From: Spirosoma sp. SC4-14
GTDB taxonomy: Bacteria > Bacteroidota > Bacteroidia > Cytophagales > Spirosomataceae
Assembly (NCBI RefSeq): GCF_037201965.1
Contig: NZ_CP147518.1
Span: forward strand, 5,449,001 to 5,513,000
Direction: 5' to 3'
Length of the DNA: 64,000 nt
Made by a program: the position numbers and the translations under genes. A model generated the notes under the pieces. That model saw nothing but the letters and a program-made list of their open reading frames with translations. It searched no databases and had not been told where the DNA came from. Positions 18,647-27,402 of the stretch are shown here, piece by piece. How positions within the stretch are numbered: position 1 is the stretch's first letter; each line of letters opens with the position of its first letter.

Positions 18647-21600
18647 ATGAATAAACCATTTATCTATCTCCTGGGTGGGGCCGGATTGTTAGCCAGCCAA
18701 ATAGTTTCTGGTCAAACGCTGGCACGAGGCACCCTTCTGGCGCATCAATCGGTAGTACCGATTCAGTCGACAACCCAGCAGACGCTCCTTCAGAAACTCC
18801 GTCAGCTCGAAAACCGCTACCGGGTTAGCATACTGGCCGACGCTCAACTACTGGCCGGAAAAACAGCCACCGACTATTCGTCGGATAAGCTCGAAGACGC
18901 CCTTCGTGCCTTGTTAAAACCACATGGACTAACCTTCGATAAAATCGACAACCGTACCTATGTGATTGTAAGCAAGGAAACGAACCGCAAACGGAATGAG
19001 TCTATCAACTTACTGGCTCCTGCCACGTCATTACAGCCCGAAACCCCTGTTAGCAGTATGCCCGTCAGTGCAATTTCGGGCATAACGGAAGCAACACGGG
19101 TCCAACAGGCTCAGGACCGGGTAGTGTCGGGACGAGTCACCAGCGAAACCGGCGAAGGACTACCCGGCGTATCGATTGTGGTGAAAGGGACAGGTCGCGG
19201 AACGACTACCGACACGGAAGGCAACTACCGGTTGAACCTACCCGATAACCAGAACAACCCAACGCTGGTTTTCTCCTACATCGGTTTCCTGACGCAGGAA
19301 ATCCCATTAGGCTCACGCTCATCGCTGAATGTTCAGATGGCGGTCGATACGCGCTCATTGGCCGAGGTGGTGGTCGTTGGTTATGGCACCCAACGCAAAC
19401 TGGATGTAACCGGAGCCGTTGTTCAGATTAAAGGCGATGAAATTTTAAAACAGCCTTCCGTAAATGCGGTTAGTGGTCTACAGGGAAAAGTAGCCGGTGT
19501 TCAGATCAACAATTCCGGTAAACCCGGCGAAGCACCCCAGATTCGCATTCGGGGTGTTGGCACAGCCTACGGTAGCCCTAACCCGCTCTATGTAGTCGAT
19601 GGTGTTTGGTTCGACGATATCAGCTTTCTAAATACCGCCGACATTGAAAGCATGAACATCCTGAAAGATGCGTCGAGTCAGTCGATCTATGGTGTACGGG
19701 CCGCGAATGGTGTGGTGCTGATTACCACCAAAAAAGGAAAATCAGGCCAGGCCGTTGTCAACTACAATGGGTATGTTGGGTATCAGAAAGTGACAAACCA
19801 GATTCAGATGGCTAATGCCAATGAGTATGCCACACTGGTTAACGAACTAAGTGCCATTAATGGAAACCAACCGATTCTGGATGCGTCCAAGTTTGGCGCG
19901 GGTACCGACTGGTATCACCAGATTCTTCGCAACGCGCCCATCACCAACCATCAGCTTTCGATTAGCGGTGGTGGCGAAAAGTCGACCTACAATTTTTCGT
20001 TAGGTTATCTGTATCAGAACGGTATTGTTGAACGCAACAATTTTAAGCGGTATACGGCCCGTCTGCAGAACGATTTTCAGGTGTTGAAAAATCTAAAAAT
20101 CGGCTATACCGCTACAGGCGCCTTCAGTTCATCGCAGGACGAAGCGGGTGGTATTTTCCGCCAGCTCTATACGGCCGGACCCGTTGTGCCGGTTTACTAT
20201 GCCGATGGTTCCTATGGCGACCCGACCGATTTCAATCTGGGCGATGGTAATAATTACAACCCACAGGTTACGGTCGATTACTACAACCAGATCACGAAGA
20301 AAACCCTGTTGACTGCCAACGCCTATGCAGAACTAGGCATCATAAAAGGGCTGACGTTCAAAACCAGCTTCGGTGGTCGTTACTCGCAGGACGAAACCCG
20401 CAGCTATACGCCACAGTATGTAGCCACGTTCAAACAACGGAACACCACCAGCAACCTGCAATTCATTCGCCCGCAGGCTCGCTACTGGATTCTGGAAAAC
20501 ACGCTGACCTATACCAAAGAATACGGTGGTCATAATTTTACGGCCCTCCTCGGTCAGTCGGCGCAGCACGACCAATCGTATCAGTTGACCGCGTCGGCCC
20601 TCAATGTTCCTTATACCCGCGAAGGCGATCTGTATCTGGCATTGGGAAATACCGACGGCCGTAGTGTTTCTGACCAGGGCGATCTGGCTACCTATGCGTC
20701 TTACTTTGGTCGGGTGAATTATTCGTTCCAGGATCGATACTTGATCAATGCATCGTTGCGGGCCGATGGCTCATCCAAATTCTATCAGGGTGGTAATGCC
20801 TGGGGTTATTTTCCATCGGTAGGTGTCGGCTGGGTAATGAGCAGCGAACCATTCATGCAGAATCAGAAAGTGTTCGATAACCTGAAATTCCGCGCTAGCT
20901 GGGGTAAAATCGGGAACGCATCCGTCCCTTCGAACCTCTCTACCCTGACCGTTGCCAATGGTGGCGATTTGGCGGCCTTTTTTGGTGGACAAGTGTATAC
21001 AGGGGCTAGCATCAACTCCATTATTCCGCCCGTTACGTACTGGGAACGTGGTGTCGGTACGGATATCGGTTTCGAAGCAGCCCTGCTGAAATCGCGGTTG
21101 AATGTCGAATTAGATTATTACGTCAAGAAAACCGAACAGGCTATTTTCGACATTCCGGTCCTGAGTTCAATCGGAACCTCATCGAGCCGCATCATTGGCA
21201 ACCAGGCTAATTTCCAGAACAAAGGATTCGAACTGGCACTTACGTGGCGCAATACGGTAAGCAAAGACATTTCGTATAGCATTGGTGCCAATGCCGCCCT
21301 GAACAACAACAAAGTGCTTTCGGTATCGTCGGGGGCTAACCCTATTTACGACGGCGGTGTTGGTCTGACGGGAGGTGCTCTGGCAACCCGCACCCGCGTA
21401 GGCGATCCAATCGGTTCGTTCTACGGCTACATTGTCGACGGCATTTTCCAGACTCAGGACGAAGTAAAAGCATCGGCCCAGCCTAACGCGAAACCCGGCG
21501 ACTTCAAATACCGCGACATTAGTGGCAGCAACGGCACGCCCGATGGCGCCATTACGGGTCTCGACCGGCAGGTAATTGGCAACCCGAATCCAAAATGGAC

Positions 21601-22081
21601 GTATGGGATCAATACGAACCTGACCGTTAAAAACTTCGACCTGACGCTCGATTTCCAGGGCGTTTACAAAGTCGATATTTACAATGCCAACCTGGGCTGG
21701 CGCTATGGCAACGAAAACTTCACCAAAGATTTCTATGACCATCGCTGGCACGGTGCCGGAACCTCCAACACCTATCCATCGGTGAACATCGGTGGCGGTA
21801 CCAACTACCTGCCCAACTCGTTCTACGTGCAGGATGGCAGCTATTTCCGCGTTCGTAATGCCCAAATCGGTTACACGTTCTCGCCCGAGCTTACGCAACG
21901 GCTCAAACTCAGAAAGCTACGGGTATATGCCAACGCGCAAAACGCCCTCAACTTTTTCAAGTATAAAGGTCTTTCGCCCGAAGTACGCGCTAACGACAAC
22001 AAACCGACTCAGGCCGGTATCGATGCTAACGTGTATCCCTTGTCGGCTACGTACAACTTTGGTGTAAACCTTACTTTCTAA
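18647..22081 (+). CDS. SusC/RagA-family TonB-linked outer-membrane protein (transducer type)
   Basis: The start at 18647 gives 1144 residues with the signal peptide MNKPFIYLLGGAGLLASQIV; the longer frame overlaps fecR. An STN secretin/TonB N-terminal domain (about 45-110, FDKIDNRTYVIV) marks it as a sigma-regulating transducer. A carboxypeptidase-regulatory-like domain (about 160-240) is followed by the SusC signature VVVVGYGTQRKLDVTGAVV and the plug (VDGVWFDDISFLNTADIESMNILKDASSQSIYG, seen in parts). A large barrel ends in NFGVNLTF. It forms the outer-membrane channel of a SusCD pair that imports oligosaccharides or peptides. The substrate is unknown. SusD follows after 15 nt. Confidence 0.95.
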   Translation: MNKPFIYLLGGAGLLASQIVSGQTLARGTLLAHQSVVPIQSTTQQTLLQKLRQLENRYRVSILADAQLLAGKTATDYSSDKLEDALRALLKPHGLTFDKIDNRTYVIVSKETNRKRNESINLLAPATSLQPETPVSSMPVSAISGITEATRVQQAQDRVVSGRVTSETGEGLPGVSIVVKGTGRGTTTDTEGNYRLNLPDNQNNPTLVFSYIGFLTQEIPLGSRSSLNVQMAVDTRSLAEVVVVGYGTQRKLDVTGAVVQIKGDEILKQPSVNAVSGLQGKVAGVQINNSGKPGEAPQIRIRGVGTAYGSPNPLYVVDGVWFDDISFLNTADIESMNILKDASSQSIYGVRAANGVVLITTKKGKSGQAVVNYNGYVGYQKVTNQIQMANANEYATLVNELSAINGNQPILDASKFGAGTDWYHQILRNAPITNHQLSISGGGEKSTYNFSLGYLYQNGIVERNNFKRYTARLQNDFQVLKNLKIGYTATGAFSSSQDEAGGIFRQLYTAGPVVPVYYADGSYGDPTDFNLGDGNNYNPQVTVDYYNQITKKTLLTANAYAELGIIKGLTFKTSFGGRYSQDETRSYTPQYVATFKQRNTTSNLQFIRPQARYWILENTLTYTKEYGGHNFTALLGQSAQHDQSYQLTASALNVPYTREGDLYLALGNTDGRSVSDQGDLATYASYFGRVNYSFQDRYLINASLRADGSSKFYQGGNAWGYFPSVGVGWVMSSEPFMQNQKVFDNLKFRASWGKIGNASVPSNLSTLTVANGGDLAAFFGGQVYTGASINSIIPPVTYWERGVGTDIGFEAALLKSRLNVELDYYVKKTEQAIFDIPVLSSIGTSSSRIIGNQANFQNKGFELALTWRNTVSKDISYSIGANAALNNNKVLSVSSGANPIYDGGVGLTGGALATRTRVGDPIGSFYGYIVDGIFQTQDEVKASAQPNAKPGDFKYRDISGSNGTPDGAITGLDRQVIGNPNPKWTYGINTNLTVKNFDLTLDFQGVYKVDIYNANLGWRYGNENFTKDFYDHRWHGAGTSNTYPSVNIGGGTNYLPNSFYVQDGSYFRVRNAQIGYTFSPELTQRLKLRKLRVYANAQNALNFFKYKGLSPEVRANDNKPTQAGIDANVYPLSATYNFGVNLTF

Positions 22082-22096
22082 TCACGGAACAAGCAC

Positions 22097-23590
22097 ATGA
22101 ACACAATAGATATTCAGAATAATTGGCGGCATATCAGCCTCTATGCCGGACTAGCAGGCCTGCTGTTGCTCCCTTCGGCCTGCAAGCAAACGTTTCTGGA
22201 AACAGATCCGCAGGGTAAACAGGCCGATGTGGTTTTCTGGGCAAATGAAGGCGATGCCACCAAAGCCGTCAACGCCATGTATGCTAACCTGCGTACCTGG
22301 GCTAACACCGCCTTTGCACCTATTGCGCTGGAAAGCGTTGGCTCCGACGAAGCCGAAAAAGGCAGCTCAGCTTCCGATGCTACGTTTTTCAACGACTATG
22401 ATAGATTCTCTATCGGCTCCAGCGATGGTCAGCTACGTGATTTCTGGTCGGGGCAGTATCAGAATATCAACTACGCCAATCAGGTGCTCGACAATATTCC
22501 GGGCATTTCGATGACTGAGTCGTTGAAAACCCGCTACCTGGCCGAAGCCAAATTTGTTCGTGCCTATTCGTATTTCCGGCTGGTTCGGGCTTTTGGCGAT
22601 GTACCCCTACGGCTTAAACTACCGGCCAGCGCAGCGGAGTATAACCTCCCCCGCACCCCCAAAGCGGAGGTCTATGCTGCCATCGAAAAAGACCTGACCG
22701 AAGCCGAAGCCGTGCTTCCGGCGTCATACCCAGCAGCCGATGCGGGTCGGATTACCAAAGGAGCAGCGCTGGCCCTGCACGCCAAAGTATCGATGTATCA
22801 GCAGAAATGGCAGCAGGTGTTCGATCTGACTAATCAGGTGATTCAGTCGGGTCAGTATTCGCTCGTGAAAGACTACGAACAACTGTTCCGGCTCAACAAC
22901 GAGAATTCGACTGAATCGGTATTTGAGATTCAAAACGAACTGGTATCGAGCAACAAAGCAGCCTCCAACTCGCAGTATTCGCAGGTGCAGGGCGTTCGGG
23001 GTGTAACGGGTGGCGGCTGGGGCTTCAACGTGCCGACACAGGCACTGGTCGATGCCTACGAACCGGGCGACCCCCGGAAAGATGCTACGATTATTTTCCG
23101 GGGCGAAACCACACCCGAAGGCGATATCATTCCGGCTGTTGGCGACAACCCGATGTATAACCAGAAGTCATACGTTCCGTTTAGCCTCTACGTAAGTGGT
23201 TTCAACGAGGGTGTTCAGCAAAATGTGCGCGTTATTCGTTATGCCGAAGTATTACTGATGAATGCCGAAGCGGCCAACGAACTCGGCCAATCGGCGCAGG
23301 CACTGGCTTCGCTCGAACTGGTTCGGGCACGGGCGCGGGCTGGCGATGCCACTATTCTGCCTAAAGTGACCACCACCGACAAAGCCGCCCTGCGCACCGC
23401 CATCTGGCACGAACGTCAGGTCGAACTGGCGATGGAATTCGACCGGTATTTCGACGTGATTCGTCAGGGAAGAGCTGCCGAGGTTTTCGGACCTAAAGGC
23501 TGGAAAGCCAACCGAAACGAAGTGTGGCCGATTCCGCAAAACGAACTGGATCTGAGCGCTGGCGTGCTGGTGCAGAATCCGGGCTATTAA
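22097..23590 (+). CDS. SusD/RagB-family nutrient-binding lipoprotein
   Basis: This 497-residue surface lipoprotein has an N-terminus that ends in the lipobox LLLPSAC near residue 30. SusD features are YFRLVRAFGDVPLRLKLP with TPR-like helices, YNLPRTPKAEVYAAIEKDLTEAE (cited in part), and the C-terminal YAEVLLMNAEAANELG, RQVELAMEFDRYFDVIRQGRA and WPIPQNELDL. It acts as the lid of the SusC channel and binds the glycan ligand. It lies 15 nt after SusC and 26 nt before the LamG lipoprotein, one operon. The ligand cannot be told from sequence. Confidence 0.95.
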   Translation: MNTIDIQNNWRHISLYAGLAGLLLLPSACKQTFLETDPQGKQADVVFWANEGDATKAVNAMYANLRTWANTAFAPIALESVGSDEAEKGSSASDATFFNDYDRFSIGSSDGQLRDFWSGQYQNINYANQVLDNIPGISMTESLKTRYLAEAKFVRAYSYFRLVRAFGDVPLRLKLPASAAEYNLPRTPKAEVYAAIEKDLTEAEAVLPASYPAADAGRITKGAALALHAKVSMYQQKWQQVFDLTNQVIQSGQYSLVKDYEQLFRLNNENSTESVFEIQNELVSSNKAASNSQYSQVQGVRGVTGGGWGFNVPTQALVDAYEPGDPRKDATIIFRGETTPEGDIIPAVGDNPMYNQKSYVPFSLYVSGFNEGVQQNVRVIRYAEVLLMNAEAANELGQSAQALASLELVRARARAGDATILPKVTTTDKAALRTAIWHERQVELAMEFDRYFDVIRQGRAAEVFGPKGWKANRNEVWPIPQNELDLSAGVLVQNPGY

Positions 23591-23616
23591 GTTCAATTTA
23601 TCCACCTGGCTTTATC

Positions 23617-24459
23617 ATGAAACGCATACAACTAAAAATAACCGTATTACTGGGAGGACTCTTAACGGCCGGTCTGTCGGGCTGTTACAAAAAGTTTGAT
23701 CCCGAAAGCTACGCACCTGCGCTGTCGATTGGTGGTTTCACATCGTCGAGCGAAATCGGGAAAGCCAACCTGATCGGCTACTGGCCGTTCGATGGTGATT
23801 ATATCGACAAGGTATCGAACAAGGCAGGCACACCCACCGGAACGAGTTTTACCAACGGACTGAAAGGGCAGGCCATGAAAGGGGCCCAAAAAGGCTACAT
23901 GCTATTCGACCCAACCGACGCCATTCTGAAAATGCAGAGCTTCACGCTCGGCTTCTGGGTAAACAGCCAGTCGACAACGGCGGCCGGTGGTATCATTGGT
24001 CTGGTCAATCTGGCCAAAACAGATGGCTTTTGGGGCAATATCGATACGTTTTTCGAAAACGGTGGTACGGGCAACAATGGTATTTTCAAAGCCCATATTC
24101 AGAACGGCACCAAAGATGCGTGGGTAACGAAAGATGGAATCACGAACATCTACAACTCGTGGAACCACATTGCCCTGACCTACGATGCATCGTCGTCTAC
24201 GTTTGTTCTGTATGTCAATGGGAACAAAGTAACAACCACCACCGTCGATAAATTTGGCGGACTGCAATGGAGTAATCCTGGCAAAATGGTGTTTGGCACG
24301 GTTCAGTTTCAGACCGACCCCAGCCTTACCACTGGCTCAGAGTCGCAGTCGTGGGCCAGCTACTTGACCGGGGCGCTGGACGAAGTGCGGCTCTACAACG
24401 CGGCTTTAAATGCGAATGAAATAAACTCGCTGGTAAAGCTCGAATCACGCGGTAACTAA
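23617..24459 (+). CDS. LamG/concanavalin-like domain lipoprotein
   Basis: From the ATG at 23617 this is a 280-residue lipoprotein with signal peptide and lipobox (LLTAGLSGC, Cys near residue 24). Residues 50-275 form one LamG-like jelly roll: IGYWPFDGDYIDKVS, FTLGFWVNSQSTTAAGGIIG, WNHIALTYDASSSTFVLYVNG, and the end GALDEVRLYNAALNANEI. It would sit on the cell surface as a SusE/F-like glycan-binding accessory protein. The start is chosen for the signal peptide; the longer frame overlaps susD. A perfect 19-bp hairpin ends the operon 19 nt downstream. Confidence 0.9.
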   Translation: MKRIQLKITVLLGGLLTAGLSGCYKKFDPESYAPALSIGGFTSSSEIGKANLIGYWPFDGDYIDKVSNKAGTPTGTSFTNGLKGQAMKGAQKGYMLFDPTDAILKMQSFTLGFWVNSQSTTAAGGIIGLVNLAKTDGFWGNIDTFFENGGTGNNGIFKAHIQNGTKDAWVTKDGITNIYNSWNHIALTYDASSSTFVLYVNGNKVTTTTVDKFGGLQWSNPGKMVFGTVQFQTDPSLTTGSESQSWASYLTGALDEVRLYNAALNANEINSLVKLESRGN

Positions 24460-24477
24460 TGCCAGCCAATCTGGTTG

Positions 24478-24523
24478 TTTTATAAAAAGCAGGAGCGCGA
24501 TGGTGCTCCTGCTTTTTATAAAA
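24478..24523 (+). terminator. terminator of the fecR-susCD-LamG operon
   Basis: A 19-bp perfect stem (24478-24496 with 24505-24523), core AAAAAGCAGGAGC, has an 8-nt loop and A/T-rich flanks that give a T-tract on the right arm (GCTTTTTATAAAA). It begins 19 nt after the LamG stop. This is the most terminator-like of the hairpins in the window. Confidence 0.85.
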
Positions 24524-24581
24524 AATCAATCACCATCTGACCATAGCCCGTCGAAAGCGCGCCTATTTTCTATAAACTGGT

Positions 24582-24695
24582 ATGAGCAGGAGAAAACGCT
24601 GGTTTCTTTTTGTAATAGCAATTGTAATCCTGGTCATATCGAATATTCCACTTGTAGCGTATTTATCGGAGTGTTTACTAATACAGAAGCATTGA
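24582..24695 (+). other. possible 37-residue membrane peptide or gene remnant
   Basis: A short frame reads MSRRKRWFLFVIAIVILVIS and continues for 17 residues: a positively charged start and one hydrophobic helix. The neighbouring frame continues to 24817 with FSSNLGGFRVDGASIAGSGQ. One frameshift would therefore join a signal-like segment to a soluble tail of about 50 residues. No family is recognised and there is no clear ribosome-binding site. It could be a small gene, a decayed one, or chance. Confidence 0.25.
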
Positions 24696-24995
24696 AAGGA
24701 GAACATCCGGCATTCAGTAGTAACTTAGGTGGATTTAGAGTGGATGGAGCAAGTATAGCGGGGTCGGGTCAGGCAAAATATAATAATATACTTAAAAAGC
24801 CTCTGAGCGCACCTTAACTTTTATAGCGCTGACTATCAAAGTATTATCAAGGAATTGAAAGCTTGTCGCCGAAGCTGAACGGTTTAAACTATCGTCAATA
24901 ACAACGTTTCTTCGGTTCATCCAGCTCCTTAAGTTTCGGAGTAAAGTTAGTCTTAACCACCATACTTTTTATTTCATAAAACCTGGTGGTTCATA

Positions 24996-25235
24996 GTGTA
25001 CCATCGGTTCATAAAATTGAATGCAGCATACCAATCTATACCCGATGCTTTAACGATTGAATTCCGGCGCGGAAACGACTGGATTCCGGTGGCGGCAACA
25101 TTATACAAGCCGGTTAAACTGACCGGCAATACGGCAACTACACTACGCTTTGAGCCGATTCGTACTAGCCAGGTCCGGCTTAACCTCAGCCATGAGCAGA
25201 AGCAGGTAGCCATAACCGAAATAGAGTACTATTAA
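24996..25235 (+). pseudogene. C-terminal fragment of a carbohydrate-active enzyme (beta-sandwich tail)
   Basis: A 79-codon frame contains ALTIEFRRGNDWIPV, NTATTLRFEPIRTSQVRLNL and ends VAITEIEYY. This is the usual closing strand pattern of an F5/8-type or glycoside-hydrolase accessory beta-sandwich (as at the end of many arabinofuranosidase-like and sugar-binding proteins). There is no signal peptide or catalytic part upstream, where the sequence is AT-rich and full of stops. It is best read as the relic of a hydrolase that once followed the SusCD operon. Homology search of the fragment would settle it. Confidence 0.5.
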
Positions 25236-25276
25236 GCTCGTCTCTAAACTTTCTGGAATAATCATCAAATGCGTTC

Positions 25277-25354
25277 CTTTTTACCGTAGAGAACACAAAG
25301 ATTATACGCAAAGCCCGCTAAGCAGAAGTGCTCTGTGTTCTCTGCGGTAAAAAG
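25277..25354. repeat. 24-bp inverted repeat, CAGAG type
   Basis: Left arm 25277-25300 and right arm 25331-25354 match at 22 of 24 positions (core ACCG[T/C]AGAGAACACA). The related palindrome at 4058-4148 shares the CAGAG-nnACAGAG character, so both belong to one repeat family. It lies 21 nt from the stop of the convergent sigma-factor gene. Confidence 0.75.
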
Positions 25355-25374
25355 GCAAAAGCTTAAACAGGTTT

Positions 25375-25974
25375 CTAATTTAGAAGCGATAAGCGAACCA
25401 GCAACAGCAGGAAAAAATTATCGCGCAGCGACTGCATGGCCCGGTGCAGCAAATTATAGACCGACTGCTCTTTCATGTCCATAATGAGAGCGATGGTGGC
25501 CGGACTAAAATTTTCGAAATAGCGGAGGTGAATGGCTTCGCGTTCGCGTTTGGTTAGTTTATTGAGGGCATTGGTTAGCTGCTCCCGCTGCTGCTGATCG
25601 ATTTGCTGGGAAATCAAAAAATCTTCGTGGGAGAACGTTATCTCCAGATAACGCTCATCATCTTCGGTCCATAACCGAAACCGGTTATGATTGGCTCTCA
25701 GCCCATCAATAATACACCGGCGCATGGATTTGAACAGATACGGTCTTATTTCGCGCACGTCACCAATGGCTTCCCGGCGCTGCCAAACCTTGAGGAATAA
25801 ATCCTGCAAACAATCCTTTACAAAATCCTCATCTGATAGCAATCGATAGCCATAACTAAACAGCTCGTCATAATAACACAGAAATAAGCGACTTAAAGCC
25901 TCCGGGTCGCCATGCTTGACAGCCCGCCAGGATTCAAAATCAGACGAAGTTGCCTGTGTGAAAACATCATTCAT
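25375..25974 (-). CDS. ECF RNA polymerase sigma factor
   Basis: This 199-residue sigma-70 family protein has region 2 at about residues 25-95 (LFLCYYDELFSYGYRLL, FVKDCLQDLFLKVWQRRE, YLFKSMRRCIIDGLR). Region 4 is at about 130-185 (LTKREREAIHLRYFENFSPATIALIMDMKEQSVYNLL, a helix-turn-helix, cited in part as EAIHLRYFENFSPATIA). It is of the type that pairs with FecR in Bacteroidota Sus loci. It is placed convergent to, not upstream of, the FecR-SusC-SusD operon, so partnership with FecR 17557-18612 is plausible but not shown by an operon. The C-terminal LLLLVRLSLLN is unusually hydrophobic. Confidence 0.9.
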   Translation of the reverse strand: MNDVFTQATSSDFESWRAVKHGDPEALSRLFLCYYDELFSYGYRLLSDEDFVKDCLQDLFLKVWQRREAIGDVREIRPYLFKSMRRCIIDGLRANHNRFRLWTEDDERYLEITFSHEDFLISQQIDQQQREQLTNALNKLTKREREAIHLRYFENFSPATIALIMDMKEQSVYNLLHRAMQSLRDNFFLLLLVRLSLLN

Positions 25975-26163
25975 GTACTGCTTTAAATAAGTTGGATAAG
26001 CATCAGTTTCAAGAGCATAAATTTATAATAAATTCTATAATTAATTAAACATAAACACCTTACAACTCACACAAATCCTATTTAATGAACCAATATTTAC
26101 ATCCTGAAAGTAATAGCGAACGTATCTGATCTATACGTTCCTATAGGCCCCAACTGCCTGACC

Positions 26164-27186
26164 TTAATATCTGGCGAGGGTAGCCATGAGTGATTCTTTC
26201 ATCTCCTTAGCCAGACTGGCAGGCTGCAATATTGTCAGATGCTCGCCATAACTGCGCAGGTGCATAAGCAAGTCCCGGTTCGGCGCTAAGCGGAGCCGAA
26301 TCACGCATTCCTGATCCGTATCGCGCACCACTTCCTGAGTCTGGTGAATCGGCTTGGCTTTTACGTAACGACCAAACAAGGGCGAAAACGACAGTAAAAT
26401 CTCTTCTACGGGTCCGCTGCTGTCGGTAATGCCATAGATATGCTCAAATAATTCGCTCACATTGGTCATCACTTCTTCGGGAACCGCACAGCGTTCGTCG
26501 GTAATATCCAGATCACTCATCCGGTCGAGCGCAAACGTGCGTTCTTTACCGGTTGGTTCGTCGTAGCCGATTACATACCAGCTATCGGCTACCTCACGGA
26601 GCAATATTGGATGAAGCAGCCGAAGCCGTGGAATTTCGGGAGCTGTTCCCGAATCGGCCAATGCTGTTTCGTGCTTCTGGTAACGAAAGGTAATCTGCCG
26701 ATTCTGGTTAATGGCCCGAATCAGGATTGGTACATACTGCCGGTTTCCTCCCAATATCCGCTCTTCGACATACACAACCCGCCGGGTTAGCGTTTCGGTT
26801 TTCACTTCCCGGATAATATCCAGACTCTGCCGCACTTTTTGCAATGCATTGGCCAGTTCGCCCGCCACAGAAGCCCCCTGCGTAGCAGTCAGCACCTCAC
26901 GTGCATAATCGAGCGCTTCCATATCGTCGGGCGAGAGCATAAGCCGAAGCAACCGAAACTGGGGATCGGTATAGTAGTAGCCATTGCGTCGTTTGTCATA
27001 AGCGATAGGCGCATCATGATCTTCACGTAGCCGCTGAATGTCTTTTTCTAACGACGAGATAGATCGGATACCACATTTATCGCGGCAGATGTCGAACAGT
27101 TTCTGCTTGGAATACTGACGCGGATATCGGCTAATGATTTCGTCAATGAGCCGGTAACGCTGAAAGGCAGATCGGGTGATGGGCAT
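26164..27186 (-). CDS. WYL-domain transcriptional regulator
   Basis: From the ATG at 27186 (MPITRSAFQRYRLIDEI) this is a 340-residue protein. It has an N-terminal winged-helix part (about 10-75, SSLEKDIQRLREDHDAPI), a linker, a WYL ligand-sensing domain (about 165-250) with the namesake segment DSWYVIGYDEPTGKE, and a WCX-like C-terminal domain. The longer frame is rejected because it would read through the 36-bp-armed palindrome at 27192-27278. WYL proteins bind nucleotide or nucleic-acid ligands and often repress defence genes, for example CapW and BrxR. It is divergent from the unknown gene at 27403, and the 216-bp gap is the likely control region. Confidence 0.9.
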   Translation of the reverse strand: MPITRSAFQRYRLIDEIISRYPRQYSKQKLFDICRDKCGIRSISSLEKDIQRLREDHDAPIAYDKRRNGYYYTDPQFRLLRLMLSPDDMEALDYAREVLTATQGASVAGELANALQKVRQSLDIIREVKTETLTRRVVYVEERILGGNRQYVPILIRAINQNRQITFRYQKHETALADSGTAPEIPRLRLLHPILLREVADSWYVIGYDEPTGKERTFALDRMSDLDITDERCAVPEEVMTNVSELFEHIYGITDSSGPVEEILLSFSPLFGRYVKAKPIHQTQEVVRDTDQECVIRLRLAPNRDLLMHLRSYGEHLTILQPASLAKEMKESLMATLARY

Positions 27187-27191
27187 AAGAA

Positions 27192-27278
27192 TGCGGGGAT
27201 AACGGGGCGCTTCGCACGGGGGTTGCTGGGATAGTAGGCGCAAGCACTCCCTGCGCGAAGCACCCCGTTATCCCCGCA
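27192..27278. repeat. 36-bp inverted repeat in the WYL 5' region
   Basis: Arms 27192-27227 and 27243-27278 match at about 31 of 36 positions, with the outer 16 bases identical (TGCGGGGATAACGGGG). It is GC-rich in an otherwise AT-rich gap and begins 6 nt from the WYL start codon. It could form a structured 5' leader for the regulator mRNA or be an inserted repeat. Confidence 0.8.
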
Positions 27279-27340
27279 CGAAGTCCCGGCGCAAAACTCT
27301 CCACAAAAAAACATAAAAAATTTTCACAAAAAAAGAAGGC

Positions 27341-27380
27341 CGTAAAAAGATTACGTCCTACCGGGTAGAACTTTGTTCTG
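27341..27380 (+). promoter_or_regulatory. conserved 40-bp box upstream of first paralogue
   Basis: This block matches 29521-29560 at 32 of 40 positions. Shared islands are CGTAAAAA, ATTA-GT-CTAC and AACTTTGTT, then after a gap ACTAATGAACAC at the start codon. AACTTTG resembles the TTTG end of a Bacteroidota minus-7 element. Conservation with the paralogue suggests a shared promoter/operator, perhaps for the WYL regulator. Confidence 0.55.
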
Positions 27381-27402
27381 TGAATTTTAAACAACGATAC
27401 TA

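Noticed and set aside
21179..21898. 239-codon minus-strand open frame inside susC
   Set aside because: It is antisense to the SusC barrel and has no family pattern.
24500..24817. 105-codon plus-strand frame after the Sus operon
   Set aside because: Its start lies in the terminator hairpin and its first half is low-complexity; only its end may be a remnant.
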